Source: Rhizobium mayense (lineage in GTDB: Bacteria; Pseudomonadota; Alphaproteobacteria; Rhizobiales; Rhizobiaceae). Taken from it: a stretch of 64,000 bases of DNA. The DNA lies in NCBI RefSeq assembly GCF_030272705.1, contig NZ_JARFYM010000019.1, positions 1 through 64,000 on the forward strand, written 5' to 3'. Shown piece by piece: positions 44,334-52,920 of this stretch (positions are counted from its first letter, which is position 1; every line of letters starts with the position of its first letter). A program made the position numbers and the translations under genes. Below the pieces are notes generated by a model. The model saw nothing but the letters and a program-made list of their open reading frames with translations, had not been told where the DNA came from and did no database searches.

Positions 44334-45122
44334 ATGAGAGCGCTCGCTATTGCCGCGACAGGCATGGACGCCCAGCAGACCAATCTCGAAGTGATCGCGA
44401 ACAACATCGCGAACATCAATACGACGGGCTACAAGCGTTCCCGCGCTGAGTTCTCCGACCTTTTGTACCAGACCGAACGCGCCAAAGGCATTTCCAACCG
44501 ACCGAACCAGGCGGTGGTCCCGGAAGGTGCCAATATCGGCCTCGGCGTACAGACGACGGCGGTCCGCAACATCCAGATCCAGGGCGAACTGTCGCAGACG
44601 CAGAACGATCTCGACGTTGCGCTGGTCGGCCGCGGCTGGTTCCAGATCCAGATGCCGGACGGCACGACGGCCTATACGCGGGCAGGCTCGTTCAACAAGA
44701 GCGACACCGGCCAGATCGTCACGGCCGACGGCAATGTATTGCAGCCGGGCATCACGATCCCGCCCAACGCCAGCAACATCGTCATCAACGAATCCGGCCA
44801 GGTTTCGGCAACGATCGGCACCGCGACAACGCCGACCGTTCTCGGGCAGCTTCAGATCGCCAACTTCGTCAACGAAGCCGGTTTGCAGCCGATGGGAAGC
44901 AACCTCTTCACCCAGACGCCGGCCTCCGGCGATCCCGTCGTGTCCGATCCCAATACGAACGGCTACGCATACATGAAGCAAGGCTATCTGGAATCGTCGA
45001 ACGTCGATCCGGTCAAGGAAATCACCGACCTGATCAGCGCGCAGCGTGCCTATGAGATGAATTCCAAGGTCATCACCACCGCCGACGACATGGCGCAGAT
45101 CGTCAGCAAAGATCTGAAGTAA
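44334..45122 (+). CDS. flgG: flagellar distal-rod protein FlgG
   Basis: Distal rod subunit of 262 residues. The N-terminal VIANNIANINTTGYKRSRAE and C-terminal EITDLISAQRAYEMNSKVIT then TADDMAQIV are highly conserved in FlgG. It starts a tightly packed run with flgA, flgI, motE, flgH, fliL and fliP, in which most neighbours overlap by four bases. Confidence 0.96.
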   Translation: MRALAIAATGMDAQQTNLEVIANNIANINTTGYKRSRAEFSDLLYQTERAKGISNRPNQAVVPEGANIGLGVQTTAVRNIQIQGELSQTQNDLDVALVGRGWFQIQMPDGTTAYTRAGSFNKSDTGQIVTADGNVLQPGITIPPNASNIVINESGQVSATIGTATTPTVLGQLQIANFVNEAGLQPMGSNLFTQTPASGDPVVSDPNTNGYAYMKQGYLESSNVDPVKEITDLISAQRAYEMNSKVITTADDMAQIVSKDLK

Positions 45123-45141
45123 ACGAGAGGACGGGCCGAAC

Positions 45142-45642
45142 ATGAGGTTTCGCCGGATGAAAAGCTTAGCAATGGCCTGGCTCGCCGCAGCGAGCCTCTC
45201 CGTCATGTTCGTGTCGGCCGCGCCCGCCGGTGCAACGGGTGCCGACGCAACGAGTCTCGGGACCGCCGTCGTGCCGACCGAGGTGATCTATCCCGGCGAT
45301 ATCATCAGCAGCGGCCAGCTCGAAGAGGTCGACGTCACCAATCCGAACCTCACCGGCGACTACGCCAAGGCGATCCGGGAGGTGACGGGCATGGTGTCGA
45401 AACGCACGCTTCTGCCAGGCCGAACCATCTCGATTTCCGCTCTGCGCGAACCCTATGCGGTGACGCGCGGCTCCAATGTCCGCCTGGTCATGAACATGGG
45501 CAGCATGACGATCACCGCGGCCGGGACGCCGCTGGATGACGGGGCTGTCGGCGACAGCGTGCGTGCCCGCAATCTGGACTCCGGCATCATCGTCAACGGC
45601 ACTGTTCTCGAAAACGGCACCATCCGAGTGGTCGCAAAATGA
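45142..45642 (+). CDS. flgA: P-ring assembly chaperone FlgA
   Basis: Periplasmic chaperone for FlgI. A signal peptide (MAWLAAASLSVMFVSAAPAG) is followed by a SAF-like domain with LPGRTISISALREPYAVTRG and VRARNLDSGIIVNGTVLENG, typical of FlgA. The length is 166 residues, shorter than the enteric protein (219) because the N-terminal wing domain is reduced, as often in alphaproteobacteria. It overlaps flgI by four bases. Confidence 0.93.
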   Translation: MRFRRMKSLAMAWLAAASLSVMFVSAAPAGATGADATSLGTAVVPTEVIYPGDIISSGQLEEVDVTNPNLTGDYAKAIREVTGMVSKRTLLPGRTISISALREPYAVTRGSNVRLVMNMGSMTITAAGTPLDDGAVGDSVRARNLDSGIIVNGTVLENGTIRVVAK

Positions 45643-46757
45643 GAAGACTTCGTCATCTTCTTGCCGTCTTGCTGGCGTTGCCCAGCTTGGTCGTCGGCAA
45701 TCCAGCCCTGGCGATGCAGTCGCGCATCAAGGACATCGCCTCATTGCAGGCCGGACGCGACAACCAGTTGATCGGTTATGGTCTGATCGTCGGCCTCCAG
45801 GGGACCGGCGATGGTCTGCGTTCCTCGCCATTTACCGAACAGTCCATGCGCGCGATGCTGCAGAATCTCGGCATTTCGACGCAGGGCGGCCAGTCTGCCG
45901 CCAAGAATACCGCCGCCGTCATGGTGACCACCAACCTGCCGCCCTTCGCAAGCCCCGGCAGCCGCATCGACGTCACGGTCAGTTCGCTGGGCGACGCAAC
46001 GTCGCTGCGAGGCGGCACGTTGATCATGACTTCGCTCAGCGGTGCCGACGGACAGATCTATGCCGTGGCGCAGGGGTCGGTCATCGTCTCGGGCTTCCAG
46101 GCACAAGGGGCGGCCGCCAGCGTTACCGAAGGCACCACGACCGCCGGCCGCGTGCCGGGCGGCGCCATCATCGAGCGCGAACTGCCCTCGCGCTTCAAGG
46201 ATTCCGTCAATCTCGTCCTGCAGTTGCGCAATCCGGATTTCTCTACATCGATCCGCATCGCCGATACCGTCAATGCCTGGGCAACCTCCCATTACGGCGC
46301 TCCGATCGCCGAAGCCAAGGATTCGCAGGAGGTCGCGATCGCAAAGCCGAAAATGGCGGACCTGACACGGCTGATGGCGGATCTCGAAAATCTCGACGTC
46401 CAGACCGATACCCCGGCCAAGGTGGTTATCAACGAACGCACCGGAACGATCGTCATCGGCGCCGATGTCCGTGTTTCGCCGGTCGCTGTCAGTTACGGAA
46501 CTCTGACGGTGCAGGTCAGCGAGAACCCGCAGGTGATCCAGCCGGAACCCTTCTCGAATGGGCAGACCGCCATTCAAGACCAGACGGATATCACGGCAAC
46601 CAAGAGCGGTGGCCGCGTCGCCGTGCTCGAAGGGCCTGACTTGAAAACGCTGGTCTCCGGGCTGAACAATATCGGCGTCAAGCCCGACGGCATCATCGCA
46701 ATCCTGCAAGGCATCAAATCGGCCGGCGCGCTGCAAGCGGAGCTCGTTCTGCAATGA
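45639..46757 (+). CDS. flgI: flagellar P-ring protein FlgI
   Basis: Forms the peptidoglycan-level bushing ring. A signal peptide (LLAVLLALPSLVVGNPALA) precedes the conserved RIKDIASLQAGRDNQLIGYG start and the LVSGLNNIGVKPDGIIAILQ C-terminal motif. The length of 372 residues is standard. Overlaps on both sides (flgA, motE) suggest coupled translation with its chaperone. Confidence 0.96.
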   Translation: MRRLRHLLAVLLALPSLVVGNPALAMQSRIKDIASLQAGRDNQLIGYGLIVGLQGTGDGLRSSPFTEQSMRAMLQNLGISTQGGQSAAKNTAAVMVTTNLPPFASPGSRIDVTVSSLGDATSLRGGTLIMTSLSGADGQIYAVAQGSVIVSGFQAQGAAASVTEGTTTAGRVPGGAIIERELPSRFKDSVNLVLQLRNPDFSTSIRIADTVNAWATSHYGAPIAEAKDSQEVAIAKPKMADLTRLMADLENLDVQTDTPAKVVINERTGTIVIGADVRVSPVAVSYGTLTVQVSENPQVIQPEPFSNGQTAIQDQTDITATKSGGRVAVLEGPDLKTLVSGLNNIGVKPDGIIAILQGIKSAGALQAELVLQ

Positions 46758-47305
46758 TATCGATCGTTATCGCCAAGAAAATGTTGACGTCCTGCCGTGT
46801 TGCGGCGGTGCCCGCCATGACTGCATTGCTGCTGTCGGCCTATGCCACGGCGGCGCAGGAGGCGCCGAAGCCGGTCGTCGACCCTGCATCCAGCCAGGAT
46901 GAAATCAGACAGTTCTGCACCAATATCGCCGATCCTGCCCGCGACCAGCGCTATCTGTTGCAGAAGCAGGAACTTGAAAAGTTGCAGGCCGATGTCAATC
47001 AACGCATCGCCACCATGGATCAGCGCAAGGCGGAATACGAAGACTGGCTGAAGCGGCGCGACGATTTCCTGAAGACCGCCGATTCCGGTCTGGTCGACAT
47101 CTACAAGAACATGAAGCCGGATGCGGCGGCGGCAAGCCTTGACCAGGTGAAAGTCACCGTGGCCGCCGCGATCATCATGAAGCTCTCGCCGCGCCAGTCG
47201 AGTCTTATTCTGGCGGAGATGGATGCGCAGAAAGCCGCTGTTGTCACCAACATCATCTCCAGCGCGTCCGATCCGAATACATCGAAGTCGAAGGACCCCT
47301 CATGA
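46754..47305 (+). CDS. motE: MotE, periplasmic chaperone for MotC
   Basis: In S. meliloti MotE is a periplasmic chaperone that protects and targets MotC. Here a signal-like N-terminus (AAVPAMTALLLSAYATAAQE) precedes a mature part with a coiled-coil segment (LQKQELEKLQADVNQRIATM) and an MgtE-N-like helical domain (IYKNMKPDAAAASLDQVKVT then AAIIMKLSPRQSSLILAEMD). A single mature cysteine at position 55 could form the disulfide dimer described for MotE. Length 183. It overlaps flgI and flgH by four bases each. Confidence 0.9.
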   Translation: MISIVIAKKMLTSCRVAAVPAMTALLLSAYATAAQEAPKPVVDPASSQDEIRQFCTNIADPARDQRYLLQKQELEKLQADVNQRIATMDQRKAEYEDWLKRRDDFLKTADSGLVDIYKNMKPDAAAASLDQVKVTVAAAIIMKLSPRQSSLILAEMDAQKAAVVTNIISSASDPNTSKSKDPS

Positions 47306-48015
47306 ACATGCGTCTTACGGCCACGTGCGCAGTCGTCGTTTTCCTCGCCGGTTGTCAGTCGCAGGCTCTTAGGGAAATCGGCAGGGCGCCTGCCATGAGC
47401 CCGATCGGCAGCGGCCTGCAATATGCGCAGACGCCGCAGATGCTGCAGTATCCGAAGCGGCCGCATCAGGTGGCGCAAGGCTACTCGCTGTGGAACGATT
47501 CGCAGGCGGCCCTTTTCAAGGATGCGCGCGCCCTCAATGTCGGCGATATCCTGACGGTCAATATCTCGATCAACGACAAGGCCAATTGGGATAACGAGAC
47601 CAATCGCAGTCGCACGAACAAGAGCGACTTGAACTGGAACGTCACGGCCAAGATCTTTGGTTGGCAGCCGAGCACCAATGCCGACGCAACCTCCGGCTCC
47701 GACACCAGCACCGACGCCAAGGGCAAAATGCAGCGCTCCGAGCAGATCACTTTGCTTGTCGCTGCCGTCGTCACCGGCGTTCTCGAGAACGGCAATCTGA
47801 TGATCAGCGGCTCCCAGGAAGTGCGGATGAACCAGGAGATTCGAATCCTGAACGTCGCCGGCATCGTCCGGCCGCAGGACGTCACGTCTGATAACACGAT
47901 CTCCTACGACAAGATCGCGGAAGCGCGCATCTCCTACGGCGGCCGCGGCCGTCTGACTGAAATACAGCAGCCGCCGCGCGGGCAGCAGGCGGTCGATCTG
48001 CTGTCGCCGCTCTGA
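47302..48015 (+). CDS. flgH: flagellar L-ring lipoprotein FlgH
   Basis: Outer-membrane ring subunit. The lipobox FLAGC places the lipidated cysteine at residue 18. The mature part has YSLWNDSQAALFKDARALNV and GDILTVNISINDKANW and ends with VRPQDVTSDNTISYDKIAEA, all FlgH landmarks. The length of 237 residues is normal. It overlaps motE by four bases. Confidence 0.96.
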   Translation: MNMRLTATCAVVVFLAGCQSQALREIGRAPAMSPIGSGLQYAQTPQMLQYPKRPHQVAQGYSLWNDSQAALFKDARALNVGDILTVNISINDKANWDNETNRSRTNKSDLNWNVTAKIFGWQPSTNADATSGSDTSTDAKGKMQRSEQITLLVAAVVTGVLENGNLMISGSQEVRMNQEIRILNVAGIVRPQDVTSDNTISYDKIAEARISYGGRGRLTEIQQPPRGQQAVDLLSPL

Positions 48016-48059
48016 CGGACGGACAGTGCGCGGCATTTTGTTAACAGGCGGATAGAGAC

Positions 48060-48554
48060 ATGGCAGCAGCTGCAGACGCACCGGCAAAGGGCAAGGGATC
48101 GCCGCTGATCATGATGATTGCCGGCCTGGTGGTCTTGACGGTCCTTGGAGGCGGCGGCGGCTGGTTCCTCGGCACCATGATCACGCCGAAGATCAAGACG
48201 GCAACTGCCGCGGTACAGGCCGCTCCGCAGAGCCCAACCGGCGAAAAACAGGCCGCGGCGGCCGCGGAAGCGAACGGCATCGTCCAGCTCGATCCGATCA
48301 CCACCAATCTTGCCTATCCGTCGCAAAACTGGATCAGGCTGGAAATCGCGTTGATGTTCAAGGGCCCGCCGGACCAGCAGCTCGCGGAGGCCATCCATCA
48401 GGATATTCTCGCCTATGTCCGCACCGTCTCCCTGCAACAGATCGAGGGTCCGCGCGGCTTCCAATATCTTCGGGATGACATTCAGGAACGTGTTGACCTC
48501 CGCTCGGAAGGACGGGTATCGAAAGTTATGTTCAGAACTTTCGTGATCGAATGA
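48060..48554 (+). CDS. fliL: flagellar basal-body protein FliL
   Basis: Single-pass protein near the stator that stabilises motor function. One N-terminal helix (LIMMIAGLVVLTVLGGGGGW) is followed by a periplasmic domain with LDPITTNLAYPSQNWIRLEI and the terminal VMFRTFVIE typical of FliL. The length is 164 residues. It overlaps fliP by four bases. Confidence 0.93.
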   Translation: MAAAADAPAKGKGSPLIMMIAGLVVLTVLGGGGGWFLGTMITPKIKTATAAVQAAPQSPTGEKQAAAAAEANGIVQLDPITTNLAYPSQNWIRLEIALMFKGPPDQQLAEAIHQDILAYVRTVSLQQIEGPRGFQYLRDDIQERVDLRSEGRVSKVMFRTFVIE

Positions 48555-49309
48555 TTCGATTATTACTTGCTTTGTTAATATTAGTGTTTGCTGCATTTTC
48601 GCCTGAACTGGCGATGGCGCAGCAATTGCCGCAGCAATTCCCGACGGATCTCCTGAACGTCCCGGTGAACGGGTCTGTTGCTGCCTGGATCATTCGCACT
48701 TTTGGGCTGCTGACGATCCTGTCGATTGCGCCCGGCATCCTCATCATGGTGACGAGTTTTCCGCGATTCATCATCGCGTTCTCGATCCTGCGTTCGGGCA
48801 TGGGCCTGTCGACCACGCCGTCGAACATGATCCTGCTCAGCCTCGCCTTGTTCATGACCTTCTACGTCATGTCGCCGACCTTCGATCAGGCCTGGAAAGA
48901 CGGCGCGCAGCCGCTGCTTGCCAATCAGATTTCGGAAGCAGATGCGGTTCAGCGCATCGCGGAGCCTTTCCGCACCTTCATGTCCAACAACACGCGCGAC
49001 AAGGACATCAAGCTCTTCGTCGATCTGGCGCAGGAGCGTGGGCAGACGGTGGTGGTCGACAACAAGATCGATTATCGCGTGCTGATCCCCGCCTTCATGA
49101 TCTCGGAAATCCGCCGCGGTTTTGAAATCGGCTTTCTGGTTGTTCTGCCGTTCCTGGTCATCGACCTGATCGTTTCCACCATCGTCATGGCGATGGGCAT
49201 GATGATGCTGCCGCCGACATCGATCTCGCTGCCCTTCAAGATCCTGTTCTTCGTGCTGATCGACGGCTGGAACCTGCTGGTCGGCAGCCTTGTGCGCTCG
49301 TTCCATTAG
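48551..49309 (+). CDS. fliP: flagellar export-gate protein FliP
   Basis: Core of the type III export pore. A cleavable signal (LLALLILVFAAFSPELAMAQ) is followed by four hydrophobic helices; APGILIMVTSFPRFIIAFSI then LRSGMGLSTTPSNMILLSLA and the C-terminal MMLPPTSISLPFKILFFVLI are FliP signatures. The length is 252 residues. fliQ and fliR do not follow here and must lie elsewhere. A hairpin covers the stop codon. Confidence 0.96.
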   Translation: MIRLLLALLILVFAAFSPELAMAQQLPQQFPTDLLNVPVNGSVAAWIIRTFGLLTILSIAPGILIMVTSFPRFIIAFSILRSGMGLSTTPSNMILLSLALFMTFYVMSPTFDQAWKDGAQPLLANQISEADAVQRIAEPFRTFMSNNTRDKDIKLFVDLAQERGQTVVVDNKIDYRVLIPAFMISEIRRGFEIGFLVVLPFLVIDLIVSTIVMAMGMMMLPPTSISLPFKILFFVLIDGWNLLVGSLVRSFH

Positions 49310-49348
49310 AGCGCCGTGCGTTCATTTGAACGCGCAAAGGTCGCTCTA
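49307..49348 (+). terminator. hairpin overlapping the fliP stop
   Basis: Outer stem TAGAGCG (49307-49313)/CGCTCTA (49342-49348) and inner stem GCGTTCA (49318-49324)/TGAACGC (49327-49333) form a nested hairpin beginning at the fliP stop codon. It probably ends the rod/ring operon, although no T run follows. The next ~120 bases resemble short rhizobial repeat remnants. Confidence 0.55.
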
Positions 49349-49470
49349 GTCATTTGAATCCAGTGCATCTAATCCGGTTGCAGATGATTCCACCTGAAAG
49401 CGGGATACTCTGATCGCCAGCCGCCGGCGTGACAGTCATCGGGAGCGGAGTTCCCGATGACTAGAAATCC

Positions 49471-51414
49471 TTATTCCGCGGCGATCACCGCTGTATTTTG
49501 GCCTTCCATCAGGAATGGTTCGGTACGCGCCGGCAGCGCCGGCACGTCCATGTGATCCGGGCCGAGGCCCTTCCTGGCGCGTCCGACCATCATTTCGTAG
49601 GCCGTCTCCAGGTGATGGGTGAAGCGCTCGGCGTCAAAGAGCGGCATTATGTAGCGATTGACGGCCAATGTTTCCTTGAACGCGGCAATGCGCTCCGGCT
49701 GGCTGGCGAGTTCCACGGCCATATCTTCATAGGCCTGGACATCGGCGGCCACCAGTTCCGGCACGCCGATGGCGGTAAGCAGGCTTTCGCTGACGCGTGA
49801 GGCGAAGTTCGTGCCCCTTATGGTGAGAACCGGCAAACCGCCCCAGAGCTGTTCCGAGGTCGTCGTATGGCCGTTCACGGGGAAGGTATCGAGACCGAGA
49901 TCGGCAAGTTGCTGGCGATCGATGTGATCCTCGTACTGGATACGGGTCGTGAAGACGATGCGCTTGCGGTTGATGCCGCGCGCCTCGAGGCGTGCCCAGA
50001 GATTGGCCTCCGCGCGAGGACCGTTGCAGAGCAGCCAGAGCACACTGTTCTTGGTGCGCTTCAGGATGTTGCACCAGACATCGATCATGTGTGAGGTGAT
50101 CTTGCGGTTGCCATTGAACGAGGCGAACACGAAGGCATCTTCCGGCAGTTCGTGCTGTGCGCGGGTCGTCGGCCGCGGCTTCGGACGATACAGTGGGTCG
50201 TTCGGCTGATAGCATTCGGGCAGGCGGCAAAACTTCTCGTGGAAATGCGGTTTGGAATGGTCCGGCAGGACGTAGGGGTCGCCGATGATGTAGTCGAGGT
50301 CGATATTGATCGCCGAGCCTGGAAAACCGAGCCAGGCCGTCTGGATCGGCGCAGCCATATGGTTGAGTATGCGGACGCGGCTATCCTTGGTGTGTCCTTT
50401 GAGATCCACCAGGATGTCGATCCCACGGGCGCGAATTGCGTCTGCCGCTGCCTGGTCTGAAAGGCTGCGGATATCGACCATGGTGCCCCACCTCGAATAA
50501 TCGAATTCTTCCTTGCGCTGTGACGCCAAGGGCGAATGGTCGAAGAGGGTAATCTCGAATCGATTCCTGTCGTGCAGTTCCAATATCCGCTGCAGGAGCT
50601 TCATTGTCGCGTGGCTCGGCCAGAAGTCCGATGAGAGATAGCCAATGCGAATCTTGTCGGCCCAGGTATGCGGTGCCTTGCGGCGCGCCACAGCGTGTCC
50701 GGCGGGCAGCGACACCGTGTCGTGTACCGCAAACTTGTTGATCGCCTCGTCGCCGCACCAGTGCAGATGGAAGAAGGGATTGTCCGGTCTGACATAGTCA
50801 AGGTTGCCCTTGGCGAGCGAAGCGAGAACCGGCGCCATGTGCTTGTCAACCATTGCGAGATCGGAAAATTCGCGGGCAAAGATCAAATAGAGCGTGCGAA
50901 AGATGATGTTGTCGGGATGCTTCTTGAACAGCGTGATGACGATGTGCCGATTGCCCTCGTCATAAAGATTGTCGGTCAACAGCTTAGCGGCCATCATCCG
51001 ATGTTTGAGCTCCGGTCCCTCGACGAGGACCGTCTTGAAGCCGACCAGCAAATCCCTTTGCTGACGGCTCAGAAAGATGCTGGAAAGCGCATAGGCAAGC
51101 TCCGGATCCTTGAGCGCCTGAGGCAGGATCAAGTTTCCGATCGAAAGCGTAGCGTCCTCGTCGCCGCTGGCGAAATGCAGCAGCAAGGCTTCCCGCAGGT
51201 AGTCTTCACGGTAAGGCTTTTGCCTGCCCGCCAGTTCATACGATTTCGCCGCGTCCGAATTGAAACCGAGCTTGAGCAGCGTCTTTGCGAGCAGCGCATA
51301 GGTCTTCGGCGATGTATCGACATTGAGCAACTCGTTCAGTGTTTCGAGCGCGCGCGTATATTGCCCCTTTTGATAGAGGCTGGACGCTGTCGCAAAGGCG
51401 TTTTTCGTATTCAC
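49471..51414 (-). CDS. SPINDLY-type TPR glycosyltransferase (GT41-like)
   Basis: Probably attaches a sugar to protein. The N-terminal ~230 residues are helical TPR-like repeats (QKGQYTRALETLNELLNVDT). The C-terminal ~400 residues match the OGT/SPINDLY catalytic region: IRIGYLSSDFWPSHATMKLL, DILVDLKGHTKDSR, TAWLGFPGSAINIDLDYIIG, FNGNRKIT, and the donor-site region LGLDTFPVNGHTTTSEQLWG then GLPVLTIRGTNFASRVSESL. Length 647. It lies between fliP and flaA on the opposite strand, so flagellin is the natural candidate substrate; R. leguminosarum flagellins are known to be glycosylated. The substrate is inferred from location only. Confidence 0.85.
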   Translation of the reverse strand: MNTKNAFATASSLYQKGQYTRALETLNELLNVDTSPKTYALLAKTLLKLGFNSDAAKSYELAGRQKPYREDYLREALLLHFASGDEDATLSIGNLILPQALKDPELAYALSSIFLSRQQRDLLVGFKTVLVEGPELKHRMMAAKLLTDNLYDEGNRHIVITLFKKHPDNIIFRTLYLIFAREFSDLAMVDKHMAPVLASLAKGNLDYVRPDNPFFHLHWCGDEAINKFAVHDTVSLPAGHAVARRKAPHTWADKIRIGYLSSDFWPSHATMKLLQRILELHDRNRFEITLFDHSPLASQRKEEFDYSRWGTMVDIRSLSDQAAADAIRARGIDILVDLKGHTKDSRVRILNHMAAPIQTAWLGFPGSAINIDLDYIIGDPYVLPDHSKPHFHEKFCRLPECYQPNDPLYRPKPRPTTRAQHELPEDAFVFASFNGNRKITSHMIDVWCNILKRTKNSVLWLLCNGPRAEANLWARLEARGINRKRIVFTTRIQYEDHIDRQQLADLGLDTFPVNGHTTTSEQLWGGLPVLTIRGTNFASRVSESLLTAIGVPELVAADVQAYEDMAVELASQPERIAAFKETLAVNRYIMPLFDAERFTHHLETAYEMMVGRARKGLGPDHMDVPALPARTEPFLMEGQNTAVIAAE

Positions 51415-51664
51415 GAGCGAGGACTCCGAGCGAACGTTGAACAGCCTCCGGCAAAGGGCCGAGGACCGTCATCATGGATTCGCGGAATAATCGCTTGCGT
51501 AGCTTGCCTGAAACCGAAGCACTGGTGACACCATACCTTTACGCCTCGTTAGCTAAGTTCCGGCTGGCTGTTTTCGTGGCGCCTGTGTTTAAGAAATTCG
51601 CAAGTAATGCATGCGAGTTTACCTGCGACATGACGGGTTTGGTCCGCTAGGAAATGGGGCCGAG

Positions 51665-51742
51665 GAGCATGAAGCCGCTCCGTCATCGCCGGTATTTGAA
51701 GTCCGGTATGTCCTCCATTTCGTATTCAGTTTCCAGGGGACA
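51665..51742 (+). promoter_or_regulatory. structured 5' leader of flaA with SD hairpin
   Basis: GAGC/GCTC (51665-51668 with 51677-51680) and CCGG/CCGG (51689-51692 with 51703-51706) form two small hairpins. TGTCCTC (51709-51715) can pair with GGGGACA (51736-51742), covering the AGGGGA ribosome site. The flaA ATG is at 51748. The remaining spacer (51415-51664) between flaA and the glycosyltransferase holds promoters but no gene I can see. Confidence 0.7.
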
Positions 51743-51747
51743 CACTC

Positions 51748-52665
51748 ATGACCAGCATTGTAACCAACAATTCCGCTATGGCCGCTTTGCAGACGCTGCA
51801 AGGCATCCAAAACAACCTCCAGAACACGCAGAACGCCGTTTCGTCCGGCCTGCGCATCTCCAAGGCTTCCGATAACGCCGCCTATTGGTCGATCGCCACC
51901 ACGATGAAGTCCGACGACAGCGCCCTCGGCGCCGTTTCCGACGCCCTCGGCCTCGGTGCCGCCAAGGTTGACACGGCTTCCACCGCTGTCACCAGCTCAA
52001 TCGATATCGTCAGCCAGATCAAGTCCAAGCTTGTCACCGCCATGGAAGGCTCGGTTGACAAGGGTCAGGTTCAGGAAGAAATCGGCCAGCTGCAGCAGCA
52101 GCTCGAGAGCGTCGCTCAGTCCGCTTCGTTCAACGGCGAAAACTGGGTCATGGCTGCCAGCGGCGACTCCGCCTCGGTCGTTTCGTCCTTCATCCGTGGC
52201 ACCAACGGCAGCGTTTCGGTCAGCACGACCTCCTACAAATTCGACACCGGCGCAACGGGCAACGTGCTGTTCGGCGCGAATGGAGGTTCGATCACGACCT
52301 CTTCGGGTATTCTCGGTACCCAGACGACCATCGGCGGCAGCCAGTTCTCTGTCTTCAGCCTCAACATCACCGGCATGACCTCCGGCGAAATCTCCAGCGC
52401 CCTGAACATGGTCCAGACCGCTCTGAACTCCATGACCAGCATGGGTTCGAAGCTCGGCTCGATCTCCAGCCGTATCGATCTGCAGACGAACTTCGCTTCG
52501 TCGCTGTCCAGCTCGATCGAATCGGGCGTTGGCAAGCTCGTCGATGCCAACATGGAGCAGGAATCGAGCAAGCTCTCTGCTCTGCAGACGCAGCAGCAGC
52601 TGGCTATCCAGTCGCTCTCGATCGCAAACTCCTCGACCCAGTCGATCCTGTCGCTGTTCCGTTAA
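51748..52665 (+). CDS. flaA: flagellin FlaA
   Basis: Filament subunit of 305 residues, the short rhizobial type with little variable central domain. The N-terminal D0/D1 region reads NSAMAALQTLQGIQNNLQNT and NAVSSGLRISKASDNAAYWS; the C-terminal helix is ANMEQESSKLSALQTQQQLA then IQSLSIANSSTQSILSLFR. It is the first of four flagellin genes in the locus and nearly identical to the second over long stretches. Transcription ends at a strong terminator 49 bases after the stop. Confidence 0.96.
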   Translation: MTSIVTNNSAMAALQTLQGIQNNLQNTQNAVSSGLRISKASDNAAYWSIATTMKSDDSALGAVSDALGLGAAKVDTASTAVTSSIDIVSQIKSKLVTAMEGSVDKGQVQEEIGQLQQQLESVAQSASFNGENWVMAASGDSASVVSSFIRGTNGSVSVSTTSYKFDTGATGNVLFGANGGSITTSSGILGTQTTIGGSQFSVFSLNITGMTSGEISSALNMVQTALNSMTSMGSKLGSISSRIDLQTNFASSLSSSIESGVGKLVDANMEQESSKLSALQTQQQLAIQSLSIANSSTQSILSLFR

Positions 52666-52713
52666 GAAGAAAGACTGGCGCCCGACGCCGGCCGAATTTC
52701 TAAACAATAAGTT

Positions 52714-52744
52714 AACCGCGCCTCCCTAAGGCGCGGTTTTTTTT
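52714..52744 (+). terminator. rho-independent terminator after flaA
   Basis: AACCGCGCCT (52714-52723), loop CCCTA, AGGCGCGGTT (52729-52738): a perfect 10-bp stem followed by T to 52744. Confidence 0.9.
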
Positions 52745-52842
52745 ATATTTTTATGCCAGGGCCGGTTCAGGTTTTCTTAACTATATTGCTGTTTTCTAAG
52801 ACCATTGAAACGGCGAGTTAACCTTAACAGATTGGGTTAACA

Positions 52843-52913
52843 GGCATGATGCTGAGTGCCGTTACCGGTTTTTAGGTCCGGAATGTCCCTTATCAACCGC
52901 TGCCAAAGGGGCA
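52843..52913 (+). promoter_or_regulatory. structured 5' leader of flaB with SD hairpin
   Basis: GGCA/TGCC (52843-52846 with 52857-52860 region) and CCGG/CCGG (52865-52868 with 52878-52881) form two hairpins. TGTCCCTT (52884-52891) pairs with AAGGGGCA (52906-52913), which contains the ribosome site; the ATG is at 52921. GTTAACC and GGGTTAAC motifs lie just upstream and recur before the third flagellin gene. Confidence 0.72.
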
Positions 52914-52920
52914 AAATATT

